DNA from: Undaria pinnatifida
Lineage: Eukaryota > Sar > Phaeophyceae > Laminariales > Alariaceae
Reading direction: 5' to 3'
Assembly (NCBI GenBank): GCA_012845835.1
Contig: JABAKD010000023.1
Coordinates: 22,569,108-22,633,107, forward strand
DNA: 64,000 nucleotides
A program made the position numbers and the translations under genes. Below, piece after piece: positions 1 to 12,034 of this stretch (position 1 is the first letter of the stretch; each line of letters begins with the position of its first letter). The notes under the pieces were generated by a model. The model saw only the letters and a list, made by a program, of their open reading frames with translations. It was not told the DNA's origin and ran no database searches.

Positions 1-362
1 TCATTCCCCTGATCACCAAAAACTAGTATTAATATTAATACTATACATATAGTAGTATGATATGTGTATGTTAACCCGTTGGCTTACTCTTTCGCGCCGC
101 TCTTTTCATATCATATGGAGATGGCAGCAACCAAAAAAAACAAAACAACGACTGGCATTCCTGTTATATTCAGGTATGTTCACCAAAACAACAACAAACA
201 GCTGCTGTGGTTCCTGGGTATGGAGCACACTCACCCGTGACAGTCTCTAAGCAGGGGGCTCGTCCCCCCTCCCTGGCTCCTATGGTGGTATATACAAGGT
301 AACCACTACTTATCTTTACGTTCCATAATAATATGGTCGATCCTTGTAATAGCATCCACATA
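1..362. other. no gene recognised
   Basis: AT-rich sequence with short reading frames only. No domain, splice pattern or RNA gene is visible. Confidence 0.5.
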
Positions 363-672
363 TTACGCCGGTCGCCTCGGTGGCGTGTCAGGTTATCCTC
401 GAGCCTGGTATAGGTCAGTTTCGTGAGTTCAAATCCCCCCTAGTGCACACGTACTCACTTGAATAAATTCGTGGGGACTCTTCTTGAGCACAAAATGACT
501 TGCAGAGAGCGCAAGAGCGTGAGTTAGCTAACACTCGATGGAAAATCGACGAGCAGTGGGATTGCTGAACCCTCTGCGCGATAAAATTCAAGGGAAGAAC
601 TTGGGGGGAGAAGGGACGACACCTGTGACCACGGGTTGTCCAGAAGCTGGAAGGCAGATGTGAAAAAAAAAA
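363..672 (+). repeat. tRNA-derived SINE, copy 1
   Basis: The 5' end looks like a tRNA: TGGCGTGTCAGG fits a Pol III A box and AGTTCAAATCC fits a B box about 45 bases later. A ~200-base body follows (containing CACCTGTGACCACG and GTCCAGAAGCTGG) and it ends in an A-run. The same unit occurs inverted at 14494-14810 with a T-run at the matching end, and its 3' part recurs at 1600-1755. Pol III boxes, an A-tail and dispersed copies identify a SINE. I see no clear target duplication here. Confidence 0.8.
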
Positions 673-1599
673 ATACTTCGTTGACCGCCAGGCAATCCGT
701 TCCCCTTCAACGTGGAACATACCATGACCTCCACCACCCTCACCGACAACTACCAGTGATACGTACGAGGTATACATACATAATAACCATATACTCAAAG
801 TATATACACAGCCACGTAATGCGACAGTAAAACAATAAAATAAATGTTAGAGCTTAGACTATATCCACAGTATTATTCCTGTCCGACCCCATATACAAAA
901 ACAAACAGAAAGAGACTCCCGCCCGCGCTTCACCGCCGCCCGCGCTTCACCGCCCCCCGCTCGTCCTTTGCGCCGGGCGCGCTTGTTGGTGCTGTAGTAT
1001 CACTACACACCACCAGTACACACCAGAACATAAATCGGACGAGAGGTTTGAACGATTCGCCCATTCTCTACTCCTCACATATTTTCTAGAACGTTTGTAT
1101 CGTAGACAAAGTTTATCTACGCTCGTACCAAGCACATCGCAACCACCATTTATACTGCATATATATTCGTTACATATGTACAGTATATATGGCACAATGT
1201 GCCCTCTTTATCACGCTATTTCCTGATACCCCCCAGCGGTCTTTCCTGCCCTTTTCCGGATAAATTTGATTTCCATATTATTATAGTCCAAAACTTGTCG
1301 ACATTTACTTGGCAATGCGCTATTGCCCGTTCCAAATTGGTTAAGGAAGGGCGCCACACTCTCGAACCCTGCTTCCCAGCTCTTTCCCTGCATCAGTCGC
1401 CGATAGCCCCCATACATGAGAAAAATGGCATGGTATCAAAAATACTGCAAAATTCAAAATTCGCAATTGCCCCAACTCTTCAGCTCCACGGTGGGATGGT
1501 CGCCAAACTTGATCGTAGTACAACTACGATTCTCCCGAAAGAGTACGAAGCCCCCCTGAGTCCTCTCCAGATCCCCGCTGTAGACCCCACGAGCACTTA
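673..1599. other. no gene recognised
   Basis: Holds a short GC-rich tandem repeat at about 921-960 (unit roughly GCCCGCGCTTCACC). The open frames have no recognisable protein features. Confidence 0.4.
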
Positions 1600-1755
1600 A
1601 TATCTTGCAGGAAACCCTCTGCGGCGATAATAAATGAGGGCACGTACCGGGAGGGGGGGCGGGGGGGGGGGGGGGGCGTCACCTGTGACCGTTGCTTGTC
1701 CAGAAGCTGGGAAGTAAAAGGATGAGATTTAAAAACAAAACAAAAACTCTTACAG
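1600..1755 (+). repeat. SINE 3' fragment with long G-run
   Basis: Matches the second half of the SINE at 363: the AACCCTCTGCG(C/G)CGATA segment, then CACCTGTGACC and TTGTCCAGAAGCTGG, then an A-rich end. Between these parts lies an almost pure G tract (about 1651-1676), longer than the G-stretch of the full copies. The tRNA-like head is missing. Confidence 0.65.
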
Positions 1756-3792
1756 CGTACATCTTAAAGTATGATATATAGGGGTGGCAGGCGAAGAAGA
1801 GGAGAGCTGTCCAAGTATAAACGATACAACAAATACACGAGCAATGTGCTGTATGTAGTACTCATACCGGTGTTTTTAGTGCTCGCTGTGCCCAGTATAT
1901 ACTAGACCAGTTTAAAAAGTAGCCGGCAAGTATTATCTATATTGTTGTGGTGTTCCAATTGGCCTTCTTGTCTTGTGCATACTAAACCATTTGGTAGAAG
2001 TTTTAAAGGTGGTTAAGCTCCGAACGATGAACATGGTATACCACCAGGTACGTGATTTTCACAAGTTAGTAGCTCCTCGTTCCTCTGTACAGCAGTATGG
2101 ACGGGAGTCTAACCCTTTTACAACTGCAATCGTCGTTTGGGGACAAGATGCCAACAAATAATGTGGGAGCTCTACTGGGGCTAACGTCGTGTCATCTTGA
2201 AAAAAAACATGCAAAAGGAAAAAAAGAAAAAAACAGAGCGTGCATTGGCCCCCGCAAAAACAGAGCGTGCAGGGTATCAGTGTTCGACACTGCTCACCAT
2301 GCGAGTACTCGCAGTATAACCGCTCATACTGCGTTCTTCTCAAGTACGTCGGGGTTCACTACTGTGGATACTACCCTTACTTGCAGTATTTGGGGTTGTA
2401 TATTGCTTATACTGCCAGGACTGTCAGCAATTCGGCCGTTAATGTTGATAGTGCATCAAGTATTCGCAGTACTAAAATACTTTCAAAAGCTCCCATTACT
2501 TGCAGAGGGAGAAGCTGAGAATCGGCAAAACAGCGTTTGTTTTCTTTTTCGCCGTCCGACAAAACTCACGATCCGACATGTTCTCATGAACACACGATTT
2601 TCCAAATCGGAGCGAACAGCTGTGAGAATCACACGTACATGTGTGGAGAATCGAAAGGCGACAAGCGACAAGCGACAAGCGACATATGACAAGGCTTTGA
2701 GTGACACTAGCGTACACTGTACTTCAGCACGGTACATAAGGTGGTAGCATCTGCATTTTATGAGGTTCTTCTGTTGAGGAGCTCCATGCCCCACACAACA
2801 AGCTAACTGCCCATGAGACAAAACAAAAGTGGGAACCACGCACACACTGCTTGTACGATTACGAACGAACACAGTAAAACTTGCCTTTTATTTGTCCTCA
2901 TGAAGAGAGTTAGCTATCCGACCGCAACCATCTGCCCACCAAGCGGCTGATATTAGATGTATATCGACATCCTCTCCGTCACGTCTATTCGCCAATAGTA
3001 AGATTTCGGAGCCCGCTTTCCGCAACCTTCCGAAACAGTGGTAGAACGAAGAGAGCTTGCACCCTGTCACCTGACCCCAGCACCAGCAAACATAATTACA
3101 ACAACGGTGGCACGGGGTCAGACGCACATCAATCACGCCTACGCGCGTACGGTGCCGGACAATGGACACTCACAAGAAACAGAAATACTGACACACACTG
3201 CGTCTCACATTAGGGAGAGGGTGTTTCTACACAAACATCAGTATAAACGCTGTCGAGGTTTTTTGTTCCTGCTAATATCATCTGCTTCCCTATTTCTTGT
3301 TGCTTACTACAGCAGTAAGTGTCATGTAATGTATCCTTCAACAAGCATAGACAGGCACAGGCACACGGATCACTGGTGCTCATGAGTTTTCGAAGCACAT
3401 GTTCGGTGGGGCGTCCTTGCCAATCTTGCTCAACGCCTGGGTGCCTGGTATCATTGTGGTCTCAACGATCCCTTTCGATATTCGGATGATTGCCCTTAAG
3501 AACTCCTGAAGACAAACAGGTCGCTCGTGCTAGCTATGTAGGGCTTGGCATGGTACGGTTCCACAAAACCGTTTGCAGTCTACCTCTGCTGACAAGCCCG
3601 CGAAGCGATGCTTCTCGGCTTGGCGATGCTCAGTGTGGTGGGGTGTGAGTAGCTAGTTGTGAGTTGTCTTGTGTCTTCCTCGCCGACGCGACCTACGCGG
3701 CGCATTTTTATTTTACGTTATATTTTGAAATTTAAACTTGTTTTTAACACGGCTTGTCTATTCGTACACTTTTTATTATTATAGAAAGCTCG
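1756..3792. other. no gene recognised
   Basis: Contains a 7-base tandem repeat (GACAAGC, about 2655-2690) and a local duplication around AACAGAGCGTGCA at 2222-2280. Overlapping frames at 2097-2747 and 2483-2872 look like random open frames in a composition-biased stretch. Confidence 0.4.
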
Positions 3793-4227
3793 ATGCCCGA
3801 CGCTGCCAGGTATCGGTGCGAACTATCCATGGTCAGGCACAGGGATCGCTGCTTCCTTGGCGAACATGGTGCAGCCATGAGCGAAGCAGCACTGCTGTCT
3901 CTCTCGTTTATGTTATATGGTCTCCTCTTGGGCTGTCCTTCTTACGAAGGAGGAGCAACACCCAGCGTACCCGGCGTAATACACACAATACATGCCATCA
4001 GAAACCTACGGAAAAGGTACAACAAAGGCTCTGTTGCAAACAATGTAAACGGGGTGTGTGGCTACTGCAATACATTTCGACGCAAACGCGTGTGGGCAGA
4101 AATGTTACGGGCACTTGATGGGCTCCGTTTGCATTTTTCAAAAACATTTGAGGGTCGCAGCAGTTCAAAAATATACATAAAAAAGAAATCGGACACAGGA
4201 TACGAGAATTTTATTGTTCGAAAATAG
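3793..4227 (+). CDS. hypothetical ORF, 144 aa
   Basis: An ATG-started frame of 144 codons. It has a short hydrophobic stretch around residues 33-46 and a basic C-terminus. I recognise no family. No splice signals, paralogue or codon signature back it, so it may be chance. It is listed because it is the longest ATG frame in the first 7 kb with both a hydrophobic segment and a basic tail. Confidence 0.15.
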   Translation: MPDAARYRCELSMVRHRDRCFLGEHGAAMSEAALLSLSFMLYGLLLGCPSYEGGATPSVPGVIHTIHAIRNLRKRYNKGSVANNVNGVCGYCNTFRRKRVWAEMLRALDGLRLHFSKTFEGRSSSKIYIKKKSDTGYENFIVRK

Positions 4228-4969
4228 AAATGTTTATACCAGTTTGAAATCAAGAATGCTTTCTTTATAATATGTACACCGCAGTACGCATCCACACACA
4301 TACATATCAATGTTTCAAGGATCTCTGCGCTCCAAAAACATTTCGGACCAAACTAAATTGAAGCTTTCGACCTTCAGTTATATTTCTTCGTGCTTGGTAT
4401 TCACACGACGACACATCCAGTTGACTAAACCCAAGTCCCCAGTCAGCCTGGTCGCAGACGGCTATGGGAAGGATCAGCGAAGCCTACGGGCGAAACACAC
4501 ACGCAAAAGCGGGGTTTGAAATGCGTGCGTGGCTCGCCAACTCTAGCGATGAGCCGATTATTGGGAGCTGTGACCAAGCCTGTATATTTCTTACTGGATG
4601 GTTGGCATTGGTAGTGCTGAAGGCGGAGACAGCATCGGCTGCAACAGATAAGATACCGCGGTACTCAGGTATATGCACTCCTTGCCTCGCTTGCTATCCC
4701 AAGCCTCCGGGATTATCTCACCCACAGCCCCTTGATTCTATCTACGCCCTGTTCACGCACGCGAGAATCAGACGATGCACTTGGCGGCGTACTGCTGCTT
4801 TCTCGGATTGTTTTTTATGGTATTGAAAAATGCCCGTACTCACACACGATTTGTATATTGTCATTGGAGTTCCGCGACCGAGCCTTAGATCCTATGGTAG
4901 GACATTATTAGTGCGTGAGGAGGAGAGCAACGAACAGCTGTAGCAAGTGCGCTATCCAGCTTGAACAAA
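4228..4969. other. no gene; degenerate edge of tandem repeat
   Basis: The phrase TATGGTATTGAAAAATGCC near 4817 matches the end of the ~0.5 kb module repeated downstream, so a third, decayed unit may lie here. Confidence 0.4.
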
Positions 4970-5910
4970 CGTTTGCCGTCGTTTACGCACCAAGCCTCAT
5001 GTCTGAATCTTCTCATCTGCAGGTTTCCTATCTAAAGCTCTGTATACGCTGCTACACGCACGTGATACCTGGTAGTCTTGTACCAGGTATGTATGGCACG
5101 CGCATGTGTTGTGTTATTTTTGTGAGGTCAGCTACGTACAAAAAAAAAACGCTCACTCGAGCTCACGTTACTCCTACGCGTACGAGCACTATTCGTGAGC
5201 CTACAGTACATCAATAACGGTGCACGTCTACGTTGGACTCGTGTTCTACTGCTGCTACTCCGCTGCTGCTGCTGCTCCTGCTGCTGCTGATGCTGCTGCT
5301 ACTATGAATACGGCGGAACATCGTTGTTAAGACAAGGAGATGCTCTTCGGCTTAATTGCTATGGTATCGAAAAATGCCGATATATCCAGATACACCCAGC
5401 ACTCGATCAGCTTTAAAAATATGCGTCGTCTGTTGTAGTGTACTACTCTGTACGTCGGCGGCTGGCTGTCGTTTTTCGAAATAAGTTGGAACAATGTTTG
5501 TGCCTTGCATGGTATCGCAAGCCTCATGTCTGTAACTGCTCTGAAGCTGTGTAACGCACGTGATAATCTTGTACCTGGTACGAGTATGTACGTGCTATTT
5601 TCGTGCAGCAAATTGCTACTACTACTGCTGTCTGTACTACAATGCCAGCTACGACGTACGTACAAAGAAATGTAAATATTACTTCTCATGTTGCTCCTAC
5701 CCGTGCGAGTACGACTGGTATTATTGATGAAGCAACCCTGTATCGACAGCGGTTCATGTCTACGTTGGGCTCGTGTACTTCCGCTTCTATATACTCTGCT
5801 GCTGCTATGAATACGCAGAGCATCTGTCCGGCTTAATTTTCATGGCATCGAAAAAATGCCGGTATGTATGATACGGCACTCGATTCAGTTTCTGTATACA
5901 ACAGCAGCAG
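4970..5910 (+). repeat. two diverged tandem copies of a ~0.5 kb module
   Basis: Copy 1 (about 4970-5430) and copy 2 (about 5490-5910) share in the same order: AAGCCTCATGTCTG, GCACGTGATA, CTTGTACC(A/T)GGTA, TACGTACAAA, a CTG-rich stretch, CTATGAATACG, GGCTTAATT and TGGTATCGAAAAA or TGGCATCGAAAAA. They differ by many substitutions and indels, so the duplication is old. No coding frame is shared. Confidence 0.65.
5248..5305 (+). repeat. CTG microsatellite
   Basis: An interrupted (CTG)n tract with CTC, ATG and TAC interruptions. It belongs to the CTG-rich part of the ~0.5 kb tandem module and is longer here than in the second copy. Confidence 0.8.
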
Positions 5911-7290
5911 TACGTAGTTGACTGCTGCCGTGTCAGGTGTGATCAGCGTGCTAGTATACCTCTCGGTACGAATTTCGGACCCGATTCCCACCAAAACTAC
6001 GTGCAAGTACTGGTTGCTGGGGGGCACAAAACGCCAAGCGATCCGTCGAAGCTCATATTTACAAGTTTGTCGAGGTACTGCGATTGCGCGCGCTACCGGG
6101 TGTGTAGTGTGCCTTTACGGAGCATATACAGTACGTCGGTAACACTCCTGAGCTATTACAGTTCCAGAGGGTCCACAGGATGATTCAGCAAAGGCGGTCA
6201 GCCTGCACCCCCTTTGCGCGCGACAAAATCATCTCGGAACTACAGCCAACAGCAGCAGCAGTAGAAAGTCCTCGAGGATGCCAGACTGGTTGACTGGACA
6301 TTCGACAAGCACGCGACAAGGGTGAAAGTAGAAAGGACAAACACTATCTATCTGGAGCCACCAAGCCACTGGCTCGGACGTAGTACTTGTTGCGTGGCTG
6401 GCGATTATGGGATTTGCGCATACGGACGTGCGTCCCGCCATGGCTGGCCGGTGACCCCTGCGAATAAGAGTGTCTCAAAGCCTTGTTCGTTAAAAATAGA
6501 GTTTTACCGAGGTGAGAGGCGACCGATCCAACGTGAGAGACGTGCCTCACCTTTTACAGACCCTGATCTCGATCGCATCGATGAGGATGTGGCACCTCCC
6601 ATAGCGAAACTTCCTGAACGCAGGCTGTTCTCCATTCCTCCATCACGGTTAGCCGTGAATAACACGTGAGCTGATAGACTCCTCTACTCCTGATAATGCA
6701 CCACTCGAGCACTCGCATCTCCCGCGATCGAATGCGATATAGTATGAACCAAGAACCGAGAACCAAAAGCTAGAAAGGTTTCGCAGCTAGTTGGCGTTCT
6801 AGTTCTGCCTTAAAGATTAAAAACAATGTTTTGGCTGCGACGCGCTTGACAAAATCATTTCCCACTCCCGGTTTCTCTCCTCCTCCACAGACGGCTACGG
6901 ACCAGCACGCCGGCGGCCGCTTGTAGCTGCTGGACATTATAAATACATTACACGCGACCTTGATGAGGCAGCCATGTCAATTTTCGTTCATCGGCCATAC
7001 ACAGGTGGTTGGTGGCGTCATAATACGCGCGATCGGAGTATCACACACAGCTTACAAAGATGATGAGTTCGACAACATATTCGATCTCAGCTGGAGTCAA
7101 TTTAAATTTTCATAATAATATTAGTATAGAATGTGACTGCTGTGCACTGCCTTGTGTTTTAACTATTTTTATAGATGCTGGCTTGATGCAGACACAGAAG
7201 CATCGGATCTACCGTGTTTATCCCTAGATGCACGCAGAGGCACAATAGCGTTTTGAGCTTGGCAACGATGACTAGTAGATAGTGGGCAAA
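5911..7290. other. no gene recognised
   Basis: The longest frame (6322-6669, +) starts without an ATG and has no recognisable domain. No RNA gene or TIR element seen. Confidence 0.4.
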
Positions 7291-7822
7291 ATATGTTCGG
7301 TCGGGAACCCTCGGTCGGAAATGTTTTTGACGATTTCTCGACGAAAAAAAAAAAAATCCCATCCTAGAAAAAATCCATCCTAAACTTTTATTTTACCCTG
7401 TTAGAAGGGGTACACGTAGGGCCGCCTGATCGCACGACTCAAAGACAGCGTGCAGTGGAGGAAGCGGACGGCGACAGCTACGCAAGAATAGTGACTGGCT
7501 AGCCAGTGGTTTTTCTCTCGGCTTCGCGGAGGCTGGAGGGCAAAGTTTTCCCCTCGCGTTTTTTTTTTTCATATTTTTTTTGACGCGGGGGGGTTTTTGC
7601 TTTGGTCTGAAGGAGCTGCAAACCGAGCGATCTACTGACACGATGAGCGGGCGTGGCGCGGGCGCTGCTGGCGATGCAGTGGTCGGTCCTGGAGGCGAAC
7701 ACAACGACAATGGGGCCGGGCATGTGGGAGATGGGGAACCCTCGGTCGAAAATGTTTTGGACGATTTCTCGACGAAAAAAAAAAAATCCCATCCTAAAGA
7801 AAAAATCCATCCTAAACTTATA
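7291..7822 (+). repeat. direct repeats flanking a gene-like leader
   Basis: About 90 bases (GGGAACCCTCGGTCG...GAAAATGTTTT...GACGATTTCTCGACG, an A-run, then two CCATCCTAAA phrases) occur at about 7309-7388 and again at 7736-7820, 430-440 bases apart. The second copy is inside the ORF starting at 7642. A partial tandem duplication of an element containing the leader and ORF start would explain this. Confidence 0.7.
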
Positions 7823-7915
7823 GTTCCTGGATACAACAGGCACGTCAGACTAACACTATTCTTGGGCATCTACGGAGAGCAAGCGTGGGATATTCTTCCC
7901 TCTGCGGGTGTGTGA
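7642..7915 (+). CDS. short acidic Gly-rich ORF, member 1 of a two-member dispersed family
   Basis: A 90-codon ATG frame with a Gly/Asp/Glu-rich N-terminus and a KKKKSHPKEKIHPK basic patch. Its N-terminus resembles the ORF at 36443-36072 on the minus strand (both start M-(S/G)-G and contain GxEHxDxGxG). The ~240 bases upstream of both ATGs match too (shared phrases AGAATAGTGACTGGCTA and CTTCGCGGAG). The shared leader plus shared start suggests a real transcribed unit, perhaps from a mobile element. Downstream sequences of the two members do not match. Function unknown. Confidence 0.35.
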
Positions 7916-8017
7916 TGTGTGTAGGCTGCACTACTGCTGTGTACTGTACATGTACACATACATGTATGTATGCATATGTACTGCCTGCTGCATGCATGCA
8001 GCGGTCGCGGTGTCCAC

Positions 8018-8165
8018 AGCACGTACGTGCAAATCGTCCTCGATTTCGACGATTTCTCACTCGTAGGGGCTGAAGTCCGGCCTTCAGTGCGTGAGGTATG
8101 TAGTTTAGGTGTGATATTGCTGCATGTAGTGGTCGTGGGGCTGTAGGAGCAACGCCAGCACCAGG
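8018..8165 (+). repeat. left unit of an old ~145-bp repeat pair
   Basis: Matches 14208-14345 in order (AATCGTC, CGATTTCG, AGGGGCTGAA, ATATTGCTGC, GGTGCTGTAGG-like, GCCAGCACC) with many differences. The LTR element at 8192-14172 sits between the two units, so it landed between members of a pre-existing tandem pair. Confidence 0.6.
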
Positions 8166-8191
8166 TCCTACGTGTGTGGGGCTGCACTACG

Positions 8192-8628
8192 TGTTACGGT
8201 TACATTGTTACGGTTGATAGGAGTTGCACTTATAGGTACTAGCAGTATGGTCCGTCTTGCAGGGTCCCCGTCTGGGAGGGACTGGTTCCTCGCCTCCCTC
8301 TGCTCTATACTCCTTTGCTTGCCCTGAGTTAGCAATAATCCATAATGCGAATACCGTATCCACGACCGGAGACCTTCTACTCCTCCTCACAAGCCACCTT
8401 CAAGGCTTACACTACCGCTGTTCAGGCTCAACCACCGAACTCGGTACCGATCGGGAGGCTGCTATCATCAGGTCGGTAGCAGTGCTTTGTAGGCTGGGTC
8501 CCTCTGGCACCTTCCTCTCTGTACAATGCACACAAGACCTAGGGTCCTGCCGCATGAATGGCTAGAGACCACTCAGACCCACATAGACATCGGATCCGCC
8601 TCTATCCCTAGCCTCCCCTTCCGTAATA
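8192..8628 (+). repeat. left LTR of the LARD-like element
   Basis: Starts TGTTACGG and ends CCGTAATA. It is nearly identical to 13684-14119. It starts directly after CTACG, the left target duplication. Confidence 0.85.
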
Positions 8629-8646
8629 TGGTGTCCAATCCGAGAC
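8629..8646 (+). other. primer-binding site
   Basis: TGGTGTCCAATCCGAGA starts directly after the left LTR. It is complementary to a tRNA 3' end reading TCTCGGATTGGACACCA. The tRNA species is not identified. Confidence 0.75.
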
Positions 8647-9915
8647 CTCCGTGCTGTAGATGAACCGTAGTTGCGCTTTCCATGCTGTAGCCGCGTGGCT
8701 TGTAAGCTCTTTCGCGCCTTTCTGTTTTTTATTGCCCACTGGCACGTGTTGGCGCTTCTGTTTTTTTTTCCATCCGCTTTGTCATAACGCACTTGTAGGG
8801 GAAGGCAGAGTGCTTGGGTGTGTTCGATTTTTTTTCCTTTGCCCGTTGCCGCCACCACAATAGCTGTTCCTGTACCCGCGTGGATAGCTGGTTGCCACTG
8901 GACAGTTGAACTACCAGGTTGATCGGATTGAGTGATCATTGATGGGTCGTGTCTCTCGCACTTGCGGCTCCACAGCAGCAGACTCACCCGTGCGGCAGCC
9001 AGAAACGATGATGAGAGTGTGAAAAGTGCGTAAGACCGAAGACCCCGAGTCGAGCTGCGTGCTAGTGTTTGAACCTCGTGCATGTTTGGGATCATCCTCG
9101 TGACCTCTCCCCCCTGGACTAGTCTCACATTTGGCAGTGACCTGTCGACCACCGTGGTGTCAGAGCGCTATTTTGGTGTGGGTTGGGCCTCTCTGTCTAG
9201 TAAAACCTCTCCTTCCCACCCTACCTACTAGTGACGCGGCGCTTGATGCTCGATCACTCCTCAAAAATAAATAAATAAAAACGTCTGGATTCCCGCGCGC
9301 CTGTGGGTTGTGTATCGTGCTGTGTTTTTTAGTTATTTGCTTTGCCCTGTGGGTGGGTATACTGTAGCTTGGGACCTTAATCCCAAAAACAAAAATGCAC
9401 CGAACTGTTACTCGCTTGGTATACGCCTGGTATACCACTCCTCTCTCTCCGTGCTGTCTCATCAGCCCACCTACTGTTTGCTCGAGCCCATCGTTCTCGT
9501 CGTTTTGTATAGCGCACAAAAAACAAGCACCACGCTGTTTCTGAATTATTTTGTCACCTTGTCTGCATTCACATGTGTCCATCCGGGATACGCGCTTGCC
9601 CTCGCGGGTGATCACCCTGTGTATTTCCCTCTGGTTTCGGGTTTCTCGTCGTGGTTCTGTGTGCTGCTTTTTCTGCGGCTGCTCCTCTTGTGCCCCTCTG
9701 CTGCTATATATTTTTTGTGCTCCGAGCGCATGGCATCATCACTCATTTTGTTCCTCTTTTTCGGAGCGCGTGAGCGCGACTTTTAGCGCGCGCTCCTGGG
9801 AGCCCAGCCTGTCCAGCAGCAGTTAGGTGGACACGGTGCCGCCTTTGCACGCGTCCCGCGTCGATACCCAATCGCGTCGCTTTCAAGATGCTATTTTCTC
9901 GTCCTTTTTTGTGTG

Positions 9916-9942
9916 TTTTTTTTTTTTTTTTTTTTTTTTTTT
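9916..9942 (+). repeat. 27-base T homopolymer
   Basis: An uninterrupted T-run inside the LARD-like element. The flanks resemble neither a SINE nor a LINE end, so it is treated as a microsatellite. Confidence 0.85.
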
Positions 9943-10625
9943 GTTCACTTGAACATTCATTGTGTCGACCTTTTTCGCGAGTGGATCCCATATTACAACG
10001 CAGAAGTATTGCTGCTGTAGACTAACTATTTCGACTGGTATCCGCTGATCTTTTGGGTCCACGACACACCCAGGGGAGCACGCTACCCTGGAGTGTGTCT
10101 GTATCGTTGCTCTCACCATGGCTCCCTCCAGTTCCCATTGCCCTCTCTGTCGTTGTCGGATGGCACAGGTGGAAGTTAAACAGCAGTACACCCGGTTAGG
10201 CCCCCGCCCTAGACTTTCCGGCAGCCAGCTCAAAAATGATGAAAGAGAAGCAAAATCATAAGTCCGAAGGGATGCGGGATAGTGGTTTGAGTGCGCGCCA
10301 CGGGTGTACTGGCTGCGGAAACTCCCAGGCCTTTTATCCGCACGTGTGTCTCTGCTGTCGCTGCCGTTGCTGTTGCCGCGCGTTGTTGCCTGCGTTGCTT
10401 GTTCTCCACTGTTTGGGGTGCCCCGGGAGCACTGCCTACAGCAGGAGAGGCCCAAAGTGGTACGATGTTCGAATTTTTACACTCGCAACAACAGCAGTTC
10501 CTTGCGCTGAGAAATTGGACAGCAGTGATGTATGTGTCTTGTGTTGATAAGAGGGGAGCCTCGCGACTTTTGAAATTACTGAACCCATTCCTGACGTACT
10601 TGAGTTGTGTTCCCCAGCCACAACG

Positions 10626-10885
10626 GCACAATGGGAGGGTCTTCGCCTGGTTGAGCCGTGTTGTTGTCTCCTATGTTGGGGGAGACGACAACCAGTCTCC
10701 TCTGGGTCCGCGCCTTTCTGGGTCGTATCGCTACTATACATTCTGCTACTGCTGTATTTCACATGCCCCATTTCCCATTACTGTTATTTAGCCTGCAATG
10801 GGAGGGTCTGCGCCTGGTCGAGCCGTGTTGTTGTCTCCTATGTTTGGGGGGACAGCAACCAGTCTCCTCTGGGTCCGAGCCCTCC
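10626..10885 (+). repeat. two direct ~90-bp copies inside the LARD-like element
   Basis: The block AATGGGAGGGTCT...GAGCCGTGTTGTTGTCTCC...CAACCAGTCTCCTCTGGG occurs near 10628-10713 and again near 10797-10876, about 168 bases apart, with small indels. No reading frame with known features spans both. Confidence 0.75.
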
Positions 10886-11932
10886 CGCGCCATCATGTCA
10901 CCTGATATATTTCCACTGCTGTATTGCTAACATGCTACTCGTCTTCCCACTTTAGAAGCTGTGTCAATCAATTGATTAATTTTTTTTTATTTTTTTATTT
11001 TTTTTCTCCGGCGGATGGGGAAAAATAAAGTATTAGCTCACCACACTTCCACGTATTTTCATACGCGTATAATTAAATTTAATTTCATTTAATTCAATTC
11101 AATTCAGTTGTTGGCGCTGTGGTACGCTGAGCTTACTGCAGTTTGTGTCATTGTTGTTTTGCTCGATATGCTCTCTGGTATCGCTTGCGGATTCATTATT
11201 AATAGTGAACCGGGTACACATGACTGGATGCTGATAACGGTTTTCTGGTGATGTTTTCACCTGCTGTCCCGCTAATAATGTTGATGTTTCCCTGTTTTTG
11301 CATCCACTTCGTTCGTGATCAAACCGGTGATGTTTGACCCGAGCAAACACGTTCACCCATGATCACGCACGCTTTGCCTGTGATCAAACCCAACTCCACG
11401 TTTGCTCGTGATCAAACTGGAGGTGGTCGCTGTCGATCAATCTTTGTAAATTTGTTACGTACGCTATGCATATGCCTACCTTCATCTGTCATTTCATTTT
11501 GCCGGGAAGGGTTCCACTGTCGTTACTGCTGTGTCGTCGGGTTGTTGTTGCGGTTGTGGCTACCGCGACATCGTCGTGTGATGCAGTAGTTGCTGAACCG
11601 CCCTCCTGTTTTTCCATCCCTGCCTTGTTTCCTCTGCCCCATTACTTTGTGCTCTGTTTTGGATGCAGGCGATGATTGCGGTGGGGACATCGCTGTCGTC
11701 AGACACAGCAAGCAGTAACCACATAGTTGGCTCTCTTTAGGATGAGGCAACGACACGGATACTAGAGCCGCTTGATGATGTATCTTGTTTTTTTTTTTTT
11801 TAACCGGATGTCATGTGCGCACGAATAGTTTCGTTTCTTCGTATATATTGAAAGGCTCGCATGTTCCGCTGCATTTGTCAACTCCCTCCCGTTTGCACTC
11901 ATCTCTCAAGCAATGTATTCTGCTGCTAGGCC

Positions 11933-12034
11933 GCTGTTTTCTGCTATTGTTGCTGTCTGACCGCCTCCGCCTGTCTCTACTGCTGCTGTTTTCTGCTATT
12001 GTTGCTGTCTGACCGCCTCCGCCTGTCTCTACTG
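11933..12034 (+). repeat. 52-bp unit in tandem, twice
   Basis: GCTGTTTTCTGCTATTGTTG and the following CTGTCTGACCGCCTCCGCC phrase occur twice back to back with no visible difference. This suggests recent slippage within the LARD-like interior. Confidence 0.85.

Noticed and set aside
2097-2747. 216-codon plus-strand open frame
   Set aside because: Runs through short tandem repeats (GACAAGC), starts without a credible context and has no protein features.
9916-9942. T-run as the tail of a minus-strand SINE or LINE
   Set aside because: Neither flank matches the SINE body or any retroelement protein, and no target duplication is seen.
10291-10791. 166-codon frame inside the LARD-like element as a gag gene
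   Set aside because: No zinc knuckle, capsid-like or other domain, and it spans the internal direct repeat with inconsistent frames.
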